DNA of 64,000 nucleotides from Micromonospora_J zhanjiangensis (GTDB taxonomy: Bacteria > Actinomycetota > Actinomycetes > Mycobacteriales > Micromonosporaceae): the NCBI RefSeq assembly GCF_042650605.1, contig NZ_JBHSBN010000020.1:1-64000 (forward strand), in the 5' to 3' direction. The position numbers and the translations under genes were made by a program. The notes below the pieces were generated by a model, which was not told the origin of the DNA, made no database searches, and saw nothing but the letters and a program-made list of their open reading frames with translations. Of this stretch, positions 24,304 through 33,064 are shown in pieces (position 1 is the first letter of the stretch; each line of letters opens with the position of its first letter).

Positions 24304-24507
24304 CGCGGCGTCCCCCGGGGTTGTCGAACTGGAGCGGATCAGCGTGCCGGCCCACCCTATCGGGGTTGCCGTCGGTGGCCGACCGGCCACGCACGGGCCA
24401 TTCGGGCGACTCCGGCGGAAAAGGGTTCGGGCGGTACCGCGAGTTCGTGTAACGCCCGGGTAGGCTCAGCGGGCGCCCCCGCCTGACGCCGCGAGAGGAC
24501 CGCGCCT

Positions 24508-24930
24508 GTGACGCATTCCTGGACCCTGACCGACGACCTGACCCGGAAGCTCGACGACCTCGTCGACCGGGTCACCGAGGCGGAGTTGGCGATGGTGCTG
24601 TCCCCCGACGGCCTGTTGCTCGGCACCTCTCGCGGGGTCGACCAGGAGGTCGCCGAACAGGTGGTCTGCGTGGCCGCAGGGTTGCAGGGGTTGGCATTGG
24701 CCGCCGGCCGGCTCACCGACAACGGCGGGGTCCAACAGATCATCGTGCAGATGGCCGAGGCGTACCTCTTCCTCGCCACCACCCGCGGCGGTGCGCTGCT
24801 GGCGGTGCGGTTCACCGCCGACGCGGAGATCGCCGACGTCGCGTACGAGGTGGCGCTGTTCGCCAACCAGTCGCACCACGACCTGCCGGCGGAGTTGGAG
24901 TCCGCGGTCCGCTCGCCGGCCCGCGACTGA
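24508..24930 (+). CDS. Orphan Roadblock/LC7 domain protein
   Basis: 140 residues forming a Roadblock/LC7 domain: DDLTRKLDDLVDRVTEAELAMVLSPDGLLLGTS, QEVAEQVVCVAAGLQGLALAAG, YLFLATTRGGALLAVRF. It resembles CvnB proteins, but no kinase, DUF742 protein or GTPase is next to it. GTG 24508. It could work with kinases or Ras-like GTPases encoded elsewhere. Confidence 0.85.
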   Translation: MTHSWTLTDDLTRKLDDLVDRVTEAELAMVLSPDGLLLGTSRGVDQEVAEQVVCVAAGLQGLALAAGRLTDNGGVQQIIVQMAEAYLFLATTRGGALLAVRFTADAEIADVAYEVALFANQSHHDLPAELESAVRSPARD

Positions 24931-25023
24931 CCGTCCGCCCCACCCGCCTCCGACCGCCCGGCGGCCGACCGATCGACCGGTCCGGGCTGCGGTCGCACCG
25001 CCCCGGGCCGGCACACCACCGGC

Positions 25024-25054
25024 GGCCGGCCCGGTTCGGTGAACCGGGCCGGCC
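25024..25054. terminator. Bidirectional hairpin terminator between convergent genes
   Basis: A perfect 14-bp stem (GGCCGGCCCGGTTC) with a 3-nt loop, between the Roadblock gene and the convergent C39-like peptidase gene. Confidence 0.75.
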
Positions 25055-25086
25055 GAGGGGAAGCGGGCTGACGCCCGCGCGTCGGA

Positions 25087-25881
25087 TCAGGCCGAGTAAC
25101 CGTGGCCGGCGGCCCAGCCGGTGACGTCGGCGGTGGTCATCCAGTACAAGCTGACGTCCGGGTTGGCCGGGTCGGCGAGCTTGAGGGTCCGGCCGTTGTC
25201 CCGGTAGCCCACCACGGTCAGGTAGTGGCCGCCGTCGTAGCTGTGCCAGCCACCGTCGAGGTCGGTACGGGTACCGGCGACGTTCACCACCGGGACGTAC
25301 CCCTGGGTGATGGCCCGCACCACGTCGGCCCGCATCCGGTCGGCCTCGGCGGCGCTGCCACCCTTGACGGTCCGGGTCCGGTAGAAGTCGGTGCCGATGA
25401 CCGCGTTCAGCACCCGGGTGGTGTCCTCGGCGGAGTCGGTACCCCTCTCGGTGGTGCCCAGCCGGCTGGCGACGGCGTCCTGGCTGGGGCTCTTGCCCTT
25501 GGCGGTGAGCGCGATCCGGGTGGCCGCCGGGCCGCAGTAGTAGTAGTTGATCTGAGCCTGGTACTCGTACGCCAGGGTCTTGGACGCCGGGGGCTTGGGC
25601 TTCGGCGCGGGTGGGGGCGGTGGGGGTGTCGTCGGGGACGCGGCGGCCGAGGGCTGCGCGGGTGTCGGCGAGGCGGGGCCGGTGGTGGCCGGTGCCGGCT
25701 CGGTCTGGCCGGCCGGTGCCAGTTCGGCGGCGACCGGGCCGGACGGGCCGGGGACGGTCGCCAGGCCCTGGACGGCCAGGATCCCGGCGGTGAGGGCCGC
25801 CACGAGGGCCACCCCGGAGCCGGCCGTCAGCCGGACGGTGCGACCGGACGGGCGGAGCCGTCGTCGGGTGCGTTGCGTCAC
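25087..25881 (-). CDS. Secreted C39-family cysteine peptidase-like protein
   Basis: 264 residues. A basic N-terminus and hydrophobic helix (residues about 15-40) form a signal or anchor, followed by a long proline/alanine-rich linker (to about 95). The papain-like domain has INYYYCGPAATRIALTAKG (catalytic Cys near residue 115), YDGGHYLTVVGYRD (catalytic His) and LADPANPD (Asp/Asn). Likely an extracellular peptidase acting on cell-wall or surface proteins. GTG 25881 has GGAGG 5-6 nt upstream. Upstream on the same strand lies a c-di-AMP riboswitch, which may control it, although about 390 nt and a short reading frame intervene. Confidence 0.82.
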   Translation of the reverse strand: MTQRTRRRLRPSGRTVRLTAGSGVALVAALTAGILAVQGLATVPGPSGPVAAELAPAGQTEPAPATTGPASPTPAQPSAAASPTTPPPPPPAPKPKPPASKTLAYEYQAQINYYYCGPAATRIALTAKGKSPSQDAVASRLGTTERGTDSAEDTTRVLNAVIGTDFYRTRTVKGGSAAEADRMRADVVRAITQGYVPVVNVAGTRTDLDGGWHSYDGGHYLTVVGYRDNGRTLKLADPANPDVSLYWMTTADVTGWAAGHGYSA

Positions 25882-26165
25882 GTAATCCTCCACAGATGTT
25901 CCGGTTTCGGATCGCGGTGAGGCGATCGGAAGCGCGGGGTCAGGTCGGCCCGGCGGCGCGTCGACATGGCGATGTCCGGTCGGTGGTGGAGGTCAGGTCG
26001 GGGCACCCGGGGACCGCCCGTCGGGCGACGGGCGCACGGAACCGTCCGCCACCGCCGCGCGGTGGTGGGCGTCGTCCTCGATGTGATCGCCGGGCGCGGG
26101 TCCCGGCGGGTACGACCGTCCTCGCCGCCACCGACCGTCGACGGGTCGGTTGGCCGGTCCGGGCG

Positions 26166-26252
26166 TTACGACCCGGCGGGGCGGGCGGCCTGGGACACGG
26201 GTATGCGGCGGGGGGATCCGGGGGATCGACCGCGGCTCGTGCTGCGCTTCAC
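26166..26252 (-). CDS. Short reading frame directly after the riboswitch (leader peptide or gene remnant)
   Basis: 28 codons from GTG 26252 to TAA 26166. The ribosome site GAAGGAG lies 9 nt upstream, at the very end of the riboswitch. The peptide starts with KRSTSRGRS and is rich in Arg, Ser and Pro. It may be a translated leader, or the surviving start of a secreted wall-hydrolase gene whose body was lost. No homology can be claimed. Confidence 0.4.
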   Translation of the reverse strand: MKRSTSRGRSPGSPRRIPVSQAARPAGS

Positions 26253-26269
26253 GAACGTGCTCTCCTTCC

Positions 26270-26400
26270 GAGACCGCCTACCGGGTTAGCTGACGGATTC
26301 GGGCGGGAAGGCCGCCCTACCGCGGGCTTGCGCCCGACGGATTCACCCCAGACGTGCAGTGGGTCCCCGGCTCGTGAGTTCACGACTCAGCGGGCCCGCT
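26270..26400 (-). promoter_or_regulatory. c-di-AMP riboswitch (ydaO/yuaA class)
   Basis: Read on the minus strand, the RNA contains the conserved blocks in order: CGCTGAG at the 5' side of P1, CCGGGGACCCACTGCAC, GGGGTGAATC, a variable hairpin, GAATCCGTCAGCTAACC and GTAGGCG closing P1. These match the ydaO aptamer, which binds two c-di-AMP molecules and usually turns off wall-remodelling and osmolyte genes. In actinobacteria it commonly precedes Rpf and NlpC/P60 hydrolases. Here the nearest full gene downstream is the C39-like peptidase. GGAAGGAG follows P1 immediately. Confidence 0.9.
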
Positions 26401-26788
26401 CCGGTGTCACCCACGGTGACCAGGGGCCAGAGCGGACGGGCCGACAGTACCGACCGGGAATATCCCTGCCAACCCCGCTTGACCAGCGGAAACGGTGATC
26501 TGGGTCGGCACTTTGGTCGATCCGGAAGGCGTCGATCTTTGTTTCACTCAGAGTTACTGGGTAGAGCGGTCGCCCCGGGTCGCGACCGGTAGCCCAATGA
26601 CCAGAACCGACATGTCGGACATCGCCCGTGGCACCGACCCGGCACGGCGGAGAAGTCCCGGTGACCATCGAGACGAAACCGTTACCTGATCCGGCGGTCG
26701 GGCCCGCTCCGGCGGATGGTGCCGCGATCGGGCGACGGGGTCGAATCCTGAGCTGCGTGCCGGGTAGATTCAGCGCCTGAGTCGAAGG
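26401..26788. other. Intergenic region upstream of riboswitch and dedA gene
   Basis: About 390 bp between divergent transcription units. It should contain the riboswitch promoter (minus) and the DedA promoter (plus). CCGACATGTCGG at 26607-26618 is a perfect 12-bp palindrome of unknown role. I cannot define core promoters with confidence. Confidence 0.4.
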
Positions 26789-27517
26789 GTGGACCGGTTG
26801 CATCACGTGGAAATGTGGCTCTCAACCCTGCCGCCGGCCGGGGTGTACCTGCTGGTCGGCCTGATCATCGGGCTGGAGAGCATGGGCATCCCGCTGCCCG
26901 GCGAGATCGCACTGGTCAGCGCCGCTTTGATCGCGGCCACCGGCGTGGTCGCCCCGGAGTGGGTGGCCGGCGCCGCCGCCCTGGGGGCCATCGTCGGCGA
27001 CTCCGTCGGGTACGCCGTGGGCCGGCGCGGCGGCCGGCCGCTGCTGGAACGCCTGGGCCGCCGGTTCCCCCGCCATCTCGGTCCGAGCCACCTGCTGCGC
27101 GCCGAGGAGATGTTCGGTCGATGGGGTGTCTGGGCGGTTTTCTTCGGCCGGTTCGTCGCCCTGCTGCGCATCCTGGCCGGACCGCTGGCCGGCGCGCTGC
27201 GGGTGCCGTACCGGAAGTTCCTGATCGCCAACGCCGCCGGCGGTCTGCTCTGGGCCTTCGGCACCACCTACCTGCTGTTCTACCTCGGTCGCGTCGCGGA
27301 ACGGTGGCTCAAGGACTTCTCCTGGGCCGCGCTCGTGGTGGCGGTGCTGGCCGGGATCGGCAGCACCCTCTGGCTGCGGCGGCGGGCCGCCCGGCACGCC
27401 GCCGCGGACGAGCCGACCGGCGCACCGGCGGAGCCGGAGGTCGCCGGGTCGCCCGTCGGGACGCCGGAGCACGCGAACCCCCACGAGCCCGATGATCGGA
27501 GTGTGTTCCCAGGTTGA
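26789..27517 (+). CDS. DedA-family membrane protein (SNARE-associated/VTT domain)
   Basis: 242 residues. The DedA/VTT core has GLESMGIPLPGEIALVSAALIAATG (residues about 28-52), GDSVGYAVGRRGGRPLLERLG, and FFGRFVALLRILAGPLAGALRVPYRKFLIANAAGG, including the conserved F-x-R-F/P and G-x3-P positions. Members are polytopic proteins implicated in undecaprenyl-phosphate or phospholipid flipping and in membrane-potential homeostasis. The last ~40 residues are a polar alanine/proline-rich tail. The start is GTG 26789; TTG 26798 fits the AAGGGTGG site better and is a real alternative. Confidence 0.9.
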   Translation: MDRLHHVEMWLSTLPPAGVYLLVGLIIGLESMGIPLPGEIALVSAALIAATGVVAPEWVAGAAALGAIVGDSVGYAVGRRGGRPLLERLGRRFPRHLGPSHLLRAEEMFGRWGVWAVFFGRFVALLRILAGPLAGALRVPYRKFLIANAAGGLLWAFGTTYLLFYLGRVAERWLKDFSWAALVVAVLAGIGSTLWLRRRAARHAAADEPTGAPAEPEVAGSPVGTPEHANPHEPDDRSVFPG

Positions 27518-27572
27518 CGGAGAGTTCGCCGGGTATGCGAGCCGGGCATGCCCAGGTGACAAGGGGGACACC

Positions 27573-28442
27573 ATGTCCGAAACCGTCGCGGTCACGCAGG
27601 TCGACGTCGGCATCACAGCGTCCGACGTGTGGCACGGATTCCTGCTGTGGGTACCGCGGATCATCCTGTTCGTGGTCATTCTCGTCGTGGGATGGCTGGT
27701 CGCACGTTTCGTCCTGAAAATCGTCGATGCCGTCCTGGAGCGGGTCGGTTTCGACCGGGCCGTCGAGCGCGGTGGGGTGGGCCGGGCGCTGGAACGGACC
27801 AAATACGACGCCAGCGACATCCTGGCCAGACTGGCCTACTACGCCGTCCTGCTGCTGACGTTGCAGCTCGCCTTCGGGATCTGGGGGAGGAACCCGATCA
27901 GCGACCTGATCAGCGCAGTGGTGCGGTGGATACCGCGGGCTTTCGTCGCCCTCGTGATCATCGTGATCGCCACGGCCATCGCGAGCGCCGTCCGGGACCT
28001 GATCACCGGCGCGCTGGGCGGGCTGTCGTACGGCCGCATCCTGGCCGACATCGCCGCGATCTTCGTCATCGCGCTGGGCGTCATCGCCGCCCTCAACCAG
28101 GTCGGCATCGCCACCACGGTGACCACCCCGGTGCTGGTGGCGGTCCTCGCCACGATCGCCGGCGTCCTGATCGTCGGGGTCGGCGGCGGCCTGGTCCGAC
28201 CGATGCAGCACCGCTGGGAGGGCTGGCTCACCCGGATCGAGGACGAGTCCCGCGAACGGCGGGGCGAGGCCTACGCCGCCGGTCGGCGGGACATGGGCCG
28301 GGAGCGGGCGGACCGTACCGGAGCGGGCGCGACCCGGCCGGGGTCGACCGTCGGCGGCGGCACCGCCGAGCCGATGGGCTCCGCCGGCGGGTCGATGGGC
28401 GGCGGTGCCCAGCCGCGGCCGCCGCAGTCCGGCGACCGCTGA
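27573..28442 (+). CDS. Mechanosensitive-channel-type TM-helix repeat protein
   Basis: 289 residues. Four to five hydrophobic helices include PRIILFVVILVVGWLVARFVLKIVDAVLERVGFDRAVE (residues about 27-65) and repeated GxLxYxRILADIAAIFVIALGVIAALNQ-like units, the Pfam TM_helix pattern found in small-conductance channel relatives. The MscS beta domain is absent. The C-terminal ~80 residues are Gly/Arg-rich and probably cytosolic. ATG 27573 has an AAGGGGG site. It may form a channel or scaffold in the membrane; function is not established. Confidence 0.78.
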   Translation: MSETVAVTQVDVGITASDVWHGFLLWVPRIILFVVILVVGWLVARFVLKIVDAVLERVGFDRAVERGGVGRALERTKYDASDILARLAYYAVLLLTLQLAFGIWGRNPISDLISAVVRWIPRAFVALVIIVIATAIASAVRDLITGALGGLSYGRILADIAAIFVIALGVIAALNQVGIATTVTTPVLVAVLATIAGVLIVGVGGGLVRPMQHRWEGWLTRIEDESRERRGEAYAAGRRDMGRERADRTGAGATRPGSTVGGGTAEPMGSAGGSMGGGAQPRPPQSGDR

Positions 28443-28487
28443 CCGTCGCCACCCGGGACCGGTCCGGTATGCGCCGGCCGGAGCGGA

Positions 28488-28521
28488 CCAGGGGCACCCG
28501 TCACGCGACGGGTGCCCCTGG
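28488..28521. terminator. Strong hairpin terminator
   Basis: A perfect 15-bp stem (CCAGGGGCACCCGTC) with a 4-nt loop. It lies between the TM-helix gene and the convergent DUF6401-like gene and could serve both. Confidence 0.8.
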
Positions 28522-28550
28522 CGTACGCGCCGCTCAGGGCCGGGCGGTGG

Positions 28551-28916
28551 TCACGGGCGCACGCCGGCCTCGCGGGCCAGGGCGCAGACGGCCAGCAGTC
28601 GGGTCAGCACCCAGTCCGGTGCCGACCAGTCGACCGGACCCGCCGGTGGTTGCCAGCCGTGCTCCACGGCGGCGTCCCGGACCCCCTCGGCGTACGCGGC
28701 GAGCAGGGCCGGCGGTGGCGTCGACCGGCCGGCCGCCGGCCCCGGCACCAGGGCGTCGCGGACGGCGGCGGTGTGCTGGTCGACCGCCGCCAGCAGCCCG
28801 GGCCGGTCGGCCGCGGCGGCCAGACCGGCCCGTCCGACGGCCGACAGCAGCGCCGCGAGCACCCGACGGGCGGACCGGCGGGACGCCCAGGAACCCGCCG
28901 TGAACAGGGATTTCAT
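28551..28916 (-). CDS. DUF6401-like small hypothetical protein
   Basis: 121 residues, helical and alanine-rich. SARRVLAALLSAVGRAGLAAAADRPGLL, VDQHTAAVRDAL, LLAAYAEGVRDAAVEHGWQPP and DWSAPDWVLTRLLAVCALA resemble the actinobacterial DUF6401 family, annotated loosely as linked to natural products; the match is from memory of the pattern. ATG 28916. No characterised function and no biosynthetic neighbours here. Confidence 0.55.
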   Translation of the reverse strand: MKSLFTAGSWASRRSARRVLAALLSAVGRAGLAAAADRPGLLAAVDQHTAAVRDALVPGPAAGRSTPPPALLAAYAEGVRDAAVEHGWQPPAGPVDWSAPDWVLTRLLAVCALAREAGVRP

Positions 28917-29049
28917 GGGGTACGAGGCTAACCGGTGGCCCGGTGCGACGGCCTCGGCCGGACGGTGGACCCCGACGGCCCGGCCGGCCGACCACCGGCC
29001 CCGCGCCGACCCGCCGCACCGGCGGCGACCGACAGCCGTCGGTCGACGG

Positions 29050-29871
29050 TCAGGTGTCCAGGACCACATGGTCGAAGGCGAACTCGTTCGTCAGTTCGTC
29101 CCGGCGCAGCCGCAGGCGCGCGATCTCCCGCCCGAGGTCGGCCTTGTCCCGCAGGACCGATCCGGTGTCCGGCCCGGTGTCGAGGTGCACCAGCCGCCGG
29201 CCGACCGCCGCGGCGGCCAGGTCCTCGGCCAGCCGACCGGGGTCGATCCCGCAGGAGAAGCCGTGCGACCAGAGCCGGACCCGCTCGAACAGGCACCGGT
29301 CGGCCCGCGCGTCCACCCAGCCCCAGCCCTCGGCCGGGCCGTCCCGCCAGGACGCGTGCAGGCCGCGCAGGATCGGGTCGGCCAGCCGCCGGTCGACGTA
29401 CGCCTCGACGGCCGCGGCCCGGGCGACCGCGCCCAGGTCGTTGACGAAGCCGGTCCGGCCGTCCGGCAGCCGGCCGACGATGTCCCGGAAGCACGGCTGC
29501 GGTGCGTCGTCGTCGACGTCACCGGCTGCGTCGCGGAACGCCCGCGCGTCGGCGAGGTAGTCCACGATCACCCGGCCGTGCCGGTCCGGCCGCAGCGTCG
29601 CGGACTGGATGGTCAGCAGTTCCAGACCGACCGCGCCGCACACGGCCTGTTTCATCCGGGCCGTCCGCCGGTGGTCCTGGTCGGTCCGGTCCGCGTCGTC
29701 GAACTCGACCGCGAAGACCGGGGCCCCGCTGTCCGGATCGCAGACGACGAAGTGCAGATGGGTGCGGGTGGCCGCGTTCCACTGGCTCGCGGTGACGCCC
29801 TCCGGGCGGCGCTGGACGAGTTGGCCGAGCTTGCGGTCGGTGCGCAGCATCCGGTCATCGTAGGAAGCCAC
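29050..29871 (-). CDS. DUF2726-domain protein
   Basis: 273 residues. Residues about 20-90 (TASQWNAATRTHLHFVVCDPDSGAPVFAVEFDDAD through AVGLELLTIQS) match the DUF2726 pattern, a PD-(D/E)XK-like fold often found in nuclease-related proteins, with an acidic FAVEFDD core. The rest includes FRDIVGRLPDGRTGFVNDLGA and an arginine-rich C-terminus. GTG 29871 is used; ATG 29850 (MLRTDRKL) is equally possible because neither has a strong ribosome site. Function unknown. Confidence 0.65.
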   Translation of the reverse strand: MASYDDRMLRTDRKLGQLVQRRPEGVTASQWNAATRTHLHFVVCDPDSGAPVFAVEFDDADRTDQDHRRTARMKQAVCGAVGLELLTIQSATLRPDRHGRVIVDYLADARAFRDAAGDVDDDAPQPCFRDIVGRLPDGRTGFVNDLGAVARAAAVEAYVDRRLADPILRGLHASWRDGPAEGWGWVDARADRCLFERVRLWSHGFSCGIDPGRLAEDLAAAAVGRRLVHLDTGPDTGSVLRDKADLGREIARLRLRRDELTNEFAFDHVVLDT

Positions 29872-30094
29872 GCCCCGGTCGGCGCCGCCGGAGGCCGTCC
29901 GGCGTGTCGCCCCGGGGCCGGGCACCAGCCGGAACGCCGCGGACCGCCGGCCCGGACGACGGCCGGGCGCCGGGGCGACCCACGGCCGGGCACCAGTCCG
30001 CAGGGGGTGCGGTCCGGTGCGCCTCCGATATGGAGTGCCGCCCGACCGGTCGGCCGGTCACCCGTGGCGACCGGTCGGTGGAGGGGGCGAGGGA

Positions 30095-31182
30095 TCAGTC
30101 GCGGAGCCGGGCGATGTCCCGCATCTTGTTCATCGCGTCCAGCGCCGCCACCTTGTACGCCTCGGCCAGCGTCGGGGTGCACCCCGAGCAGCCGGCCGGT
30201 GTCCGGGGCCACCAACAGCTTGAGCATCCCGTACGAGTCGCCGATGATCTGCCCGCGGGCCAGCTCCCGGTAGCGGGCCACGCCCGCCTCGAACGGCACC
30301 TTGCCCTCGGTCAGCTCCTCCTCGGTCCGACCGATGAAACTGATTTCCGGGATGGTGTAGATACCGATCGGCTGCAGCTCCGGCATCGCCCGGACGGCCT
30401 CGTCGCAGGCGTGGTGGGCGGCCAGCCGCCCCTGTTCCATCGAGGTGGAGGCCAGCGCCGGGAACCCGATCACGTCGCCGACCGCGTAGATGTGCGGGAC
30501 GGTGGTGCGGAAGTGCGCGTCCACGGCGATCCGGCCCCGGTTGTCGGCGGCCAGGCCGGCGTTCTCCAGCCGCAGCTCACCGGCCGTGCCCTGCCGACCG
30601 GCGGAGTACATCACCGTGTCCGCGGCGACCCGCTTGCCGCTCTCCAGCACGGCGATGGCGCCGCGCGGGTGGCGCTCCACCGAGCCGACCGCCTCGCTGA
30701 ACCGGAACGTCACCGCCAGGTCGCGCAGGTGGTACTTGAGCGCCTCGACGATCTCCAGGTCGCAGAACTCCAGCATCCGGCTGCGCCGCTCGACCACGGT
30801 GACCTTGGTGCCCAGGGCGGCGAACATCGAGGCGTACTCGATGCCGATCACCCCGGCGCCGACCACCACCATCGAGTTCGGGACCTTCTCCAGGTGGATC
30901 ATGCCGTCCGAGTCGATGATGGTGCGCTCGTCGAAGTCCACACTGTCCGGTCGTGCCGGCCGGGTCCCGGTGGCGATGATGATCTTCCCGGCGGTCACCG
31001 TGCTCTCCCGGCCGGCCGGATCGGTCACGATGATCGTGTTCGGGTCGTGGAAACTGCCCGTACCGGTCAGCAGCCGGACCCGGTTACGGGCCAGCCACCC
31101 GCCGGCCGAGCTTGGCCGCCGCGATCGCCGCCTTCTGCCCGCCGGGACCGGAGCCGAGCACCAGCACATCGACGTCGTACAT
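30095..31182 (-). pseudogene. sthA: Soluble pyridine nucleotide transhydrogenase, broken by two internal deletions
   Basis: The N-terminal FAD-binding segment MYDVDVLVLGSGPGGQ...KLGRRVA (from ATG 31182) is joined out of frame to LARNRVRLLTGTGSF. Roughly 70 residues that should lie between them are missing. The middle is well preserved (IIIATGTRPARPDSVDFDE, VVVGAGVIGIEYASMFAALG, IYAVGDVIGFPALASTSMEQ). A second out-of-frame loss of about 35 residues follows LLGVH, after which the correct C-terminus (LAEAYKVAALDAMNKMRD) resumes to TGA 30095. The intact enzyme (about 465 residues) interconverts NADH and NADPH. Both joints occur at a few shared bases, typical of deletion by microhomology. Confidence 0.85.
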
Positions 31183-31319
31183 CCGACCAGTCTGGCGGAT
31201 CCGACGCCGTCCGGCAGCGCACGGACGGGGAAAGATCCGGCATCGTTCAGGTGAAGCGCCCGGACCCGCCGCCGGCGCCAACTGGACGCCGGCCTTGCGG
31301 TGAAGAAAGATAATTGCGT

Positions 31320-32951
31320 ATGGGCATCATCCGGCAGATGCAACGGGCGCACGCGCAGCAGGTCCACGCCGAGCAGCGGCAACGCGCCGTCAGCTATCAG
31401 CAGCACCAGCAGATGGTGTGGGCGGCGGAGAACGCCCACAAGGCCGCCGAGCGGGCGGCCGCCGCGGACGAACGGGAGCGCCGCCGGCTCTACCTGGACG
31501 CCCGGGCGGCCCGGGTCGAGGCGGCCAACGCCGACCTGCGGGCCCGGCTCAACGAGCTGGACAACCTCCTGCTGACCACGCTGGCCATCGACGACCACAT
31601 CGACCTGAACCGGCTGAAGAAGCGGGCCGCCTACCCGCCGTTCGAGCCGGGCGCGTTGGAGAAACCGGCGATCGCGCCGGACTGGCGCAGGTTCGCCCCG
31701 CCCGCGCCGACCGGTCTGGGTCGGGTGCTCGGCGGCGACAACCGGCACCAGCAGCAGCTGGCCGACGCGGAGAAGGCGTTCGCGCTGGCCCAGGAGAAGC
31801 ACACGGCGGCGGAGGCGGCCCGACAGCGCCGGCTGGCCGAGGCGCGCGCCCGGTACGAGCGCCGGTGCCGGCAGATCGACGAGCAGGTCGCCGCGCACAA
31901 CGCCGAGATCGACCGGTTCGCCGCCACCCTCGCCGCCGCCGAACCGGCCGCGGTGGTCGAGTACTTCGGCCTGGTGCTGGGCAACTCGGTCTACCCGGAC
32001 GACTTCCCGCAGCGCTACCGGCTGGCCTACCTGCCCGAGTCGCGGCAGATCGTGGTGGAGTACCAACTGCCGACCATCGACGTCATCCCCGCGCTGCGGG
32101 AGTACACCTTCGACCGCGCCCGGGACAAGGTCACCACGGCGGCCCGACCGCAGGCCGAGATCGGCCGCCGGTACGCCGGCGTGGTCATGCAGGTCGCGCT
32201 GCGCACGGTGCACGAACTGTTCGAGGCCGACCGGTCCCGGCTGGTCGAGACCATCGTGTTCAACGGCATCGTCGACACCGTCGACCGGGGCACCGGCCAC
32301 TCGGTCCGGCCCTGCCTGGTCACGCTGCGGACCGTCCGGGACGCCTTCGTCGACATCGACCTGGCCAAGGTCGACCCGGCGGCCTGCCTGGAACACCTGA
32401 AGGCCACCGTGTCCCCCCGCCCGGAGACGCTCGCCCCGGTCCGGCCGGTGGTCGAGTTCGACGCGGTCGACAACCGGTTCACCGACGAGGTGGACGTGCT
32501 TGCCGACGTCGACCACCGACCCAACCTGCAGACCCTGCCGGCCGCCGAGTTCGAGCGGCTGGTCGAGGACCTGTTCGGCCGGTTGGGGCTGGAGACCCGG
32601 CAGAGCCGGGTCACCCCGGGCGGCGACGTGGACTGCGTGGCCGTCGACCCGCGGCCGATCTTCGGCGGCAAGGTGGTCGTCCAGGCCCGCCGGCCCCGCG
32701 AGGTGGTCGACGTGTCCGCGGTACGGGACCTGTTCGGCACGGTGGTGGACGAGGGTGCCACCAAGGGCATCCTCATCACCACCCGGGGCTACTCGCCCGA
32801 GGCGTTCGAGTTCGCCTCGGGCAAGCCGCTGGAACTCATCGACGGTGCGAACCTGCTGTACCTGCTGGCCGAGCACACCGACGTGCGGGCCCGGATCGAC
32901 ACCGTCGACTCCCCCGTCCCGGACGGCGGTCGCGACCTGACCGGCAGTTAG
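31320..32951 (+). CDS. Mrr-like restriction endonuclease-fold protein with altered active site
   Basis: 543 residues. Residues about 5-75 and 140-200 are charged coiled coils, then a middle domain (YRLAYLPESRQIVVEYQLP). The C-terminal Mrr_cat domain starts at about 400: FERLVEDLFGRLGLETRQ, GGDVDCVAVD, KVVVQARRP, ATKGILITTRGYSPEAFEFA, LELIDGANLLYLL. Actinobacterial relatives have QAKRY where this protein has QARRP, so the catalytic lysine of D-x-n-Q-x-K is arginine. It would recognise modified or foreign DNA if active. ATG 31320; TTG 31314 is possible. Divergent from the sthA remnant. Confidence 0.8.
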   Translation: MGIIRQMQRAHAQQVHAEQRQRAVSYQQHQQMVWAAENAHKAAERAAAADERERRRLYLDARAARVEAANADLRARLNELDNLLLTTLAIDDHIDLNRLKKRAAYPPFEPGALEKPAIAPDWRRFAPPAPTGLGRVLGGDNRHQQQLADAEKAFALAQEKHTAAEAARQRRLAEARARYERRCRQIDEQVAAHNAEIDRFAATLAAAEPAAVVEYFGLVLGNSVYPDDFPQRYRLAYLPESRQIVVEYQLPTIDVIPALREYTFDRARDKVTTAARPQAEIGRRYAGVVMQVALRTVHELFEADRSRLVETIVFNGIVDTVDRGTGHSVRPCLVTLRTVRDAFVDIDLAKVDPAACLEHLKATVSPRPETLAPVRPVVEFDAVDNRFTDEVDVLADVDHRPNLQTLPAAEFERLVEDLFGRLGLETRQSRVTPGGDVDCVAVDPRPIFGGKVVVQARRPREVVDVSAVRDLFGTVVDEGATKGILITTRGYSPEAFEFASGKPLELIDGANLLYLLAEHTDVRARIDTVDSPVPDGGRDLTGS

Positions 32952-33064
32952 GAAACACGTCCGTCCTGGCTGCTGGCGGCGGACCGGCGCGACGGGACAA
33001 CGGCGCGGCCTGTCGGCCACTAGCATGACGGCCGTTCTGATCCAGCGAGCCGTGAAGGTGTCCG

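Noticed and set aside
20881..24486. 1201-residue frame on the plus strand antisense to dnaE
   Set aside because: Gly/Arg/His/Asp/Leu-rich shadow of a highly conserved gene; no protein pattern.
29652..33026. 1124-residue minus-strand frame spanning the endonuclease and sthA regions
   Set aside because: Mostly antisense shadow of the endonuclease gene; only the sthA-derived middle part is meaningful and is reported as a pseudogene.
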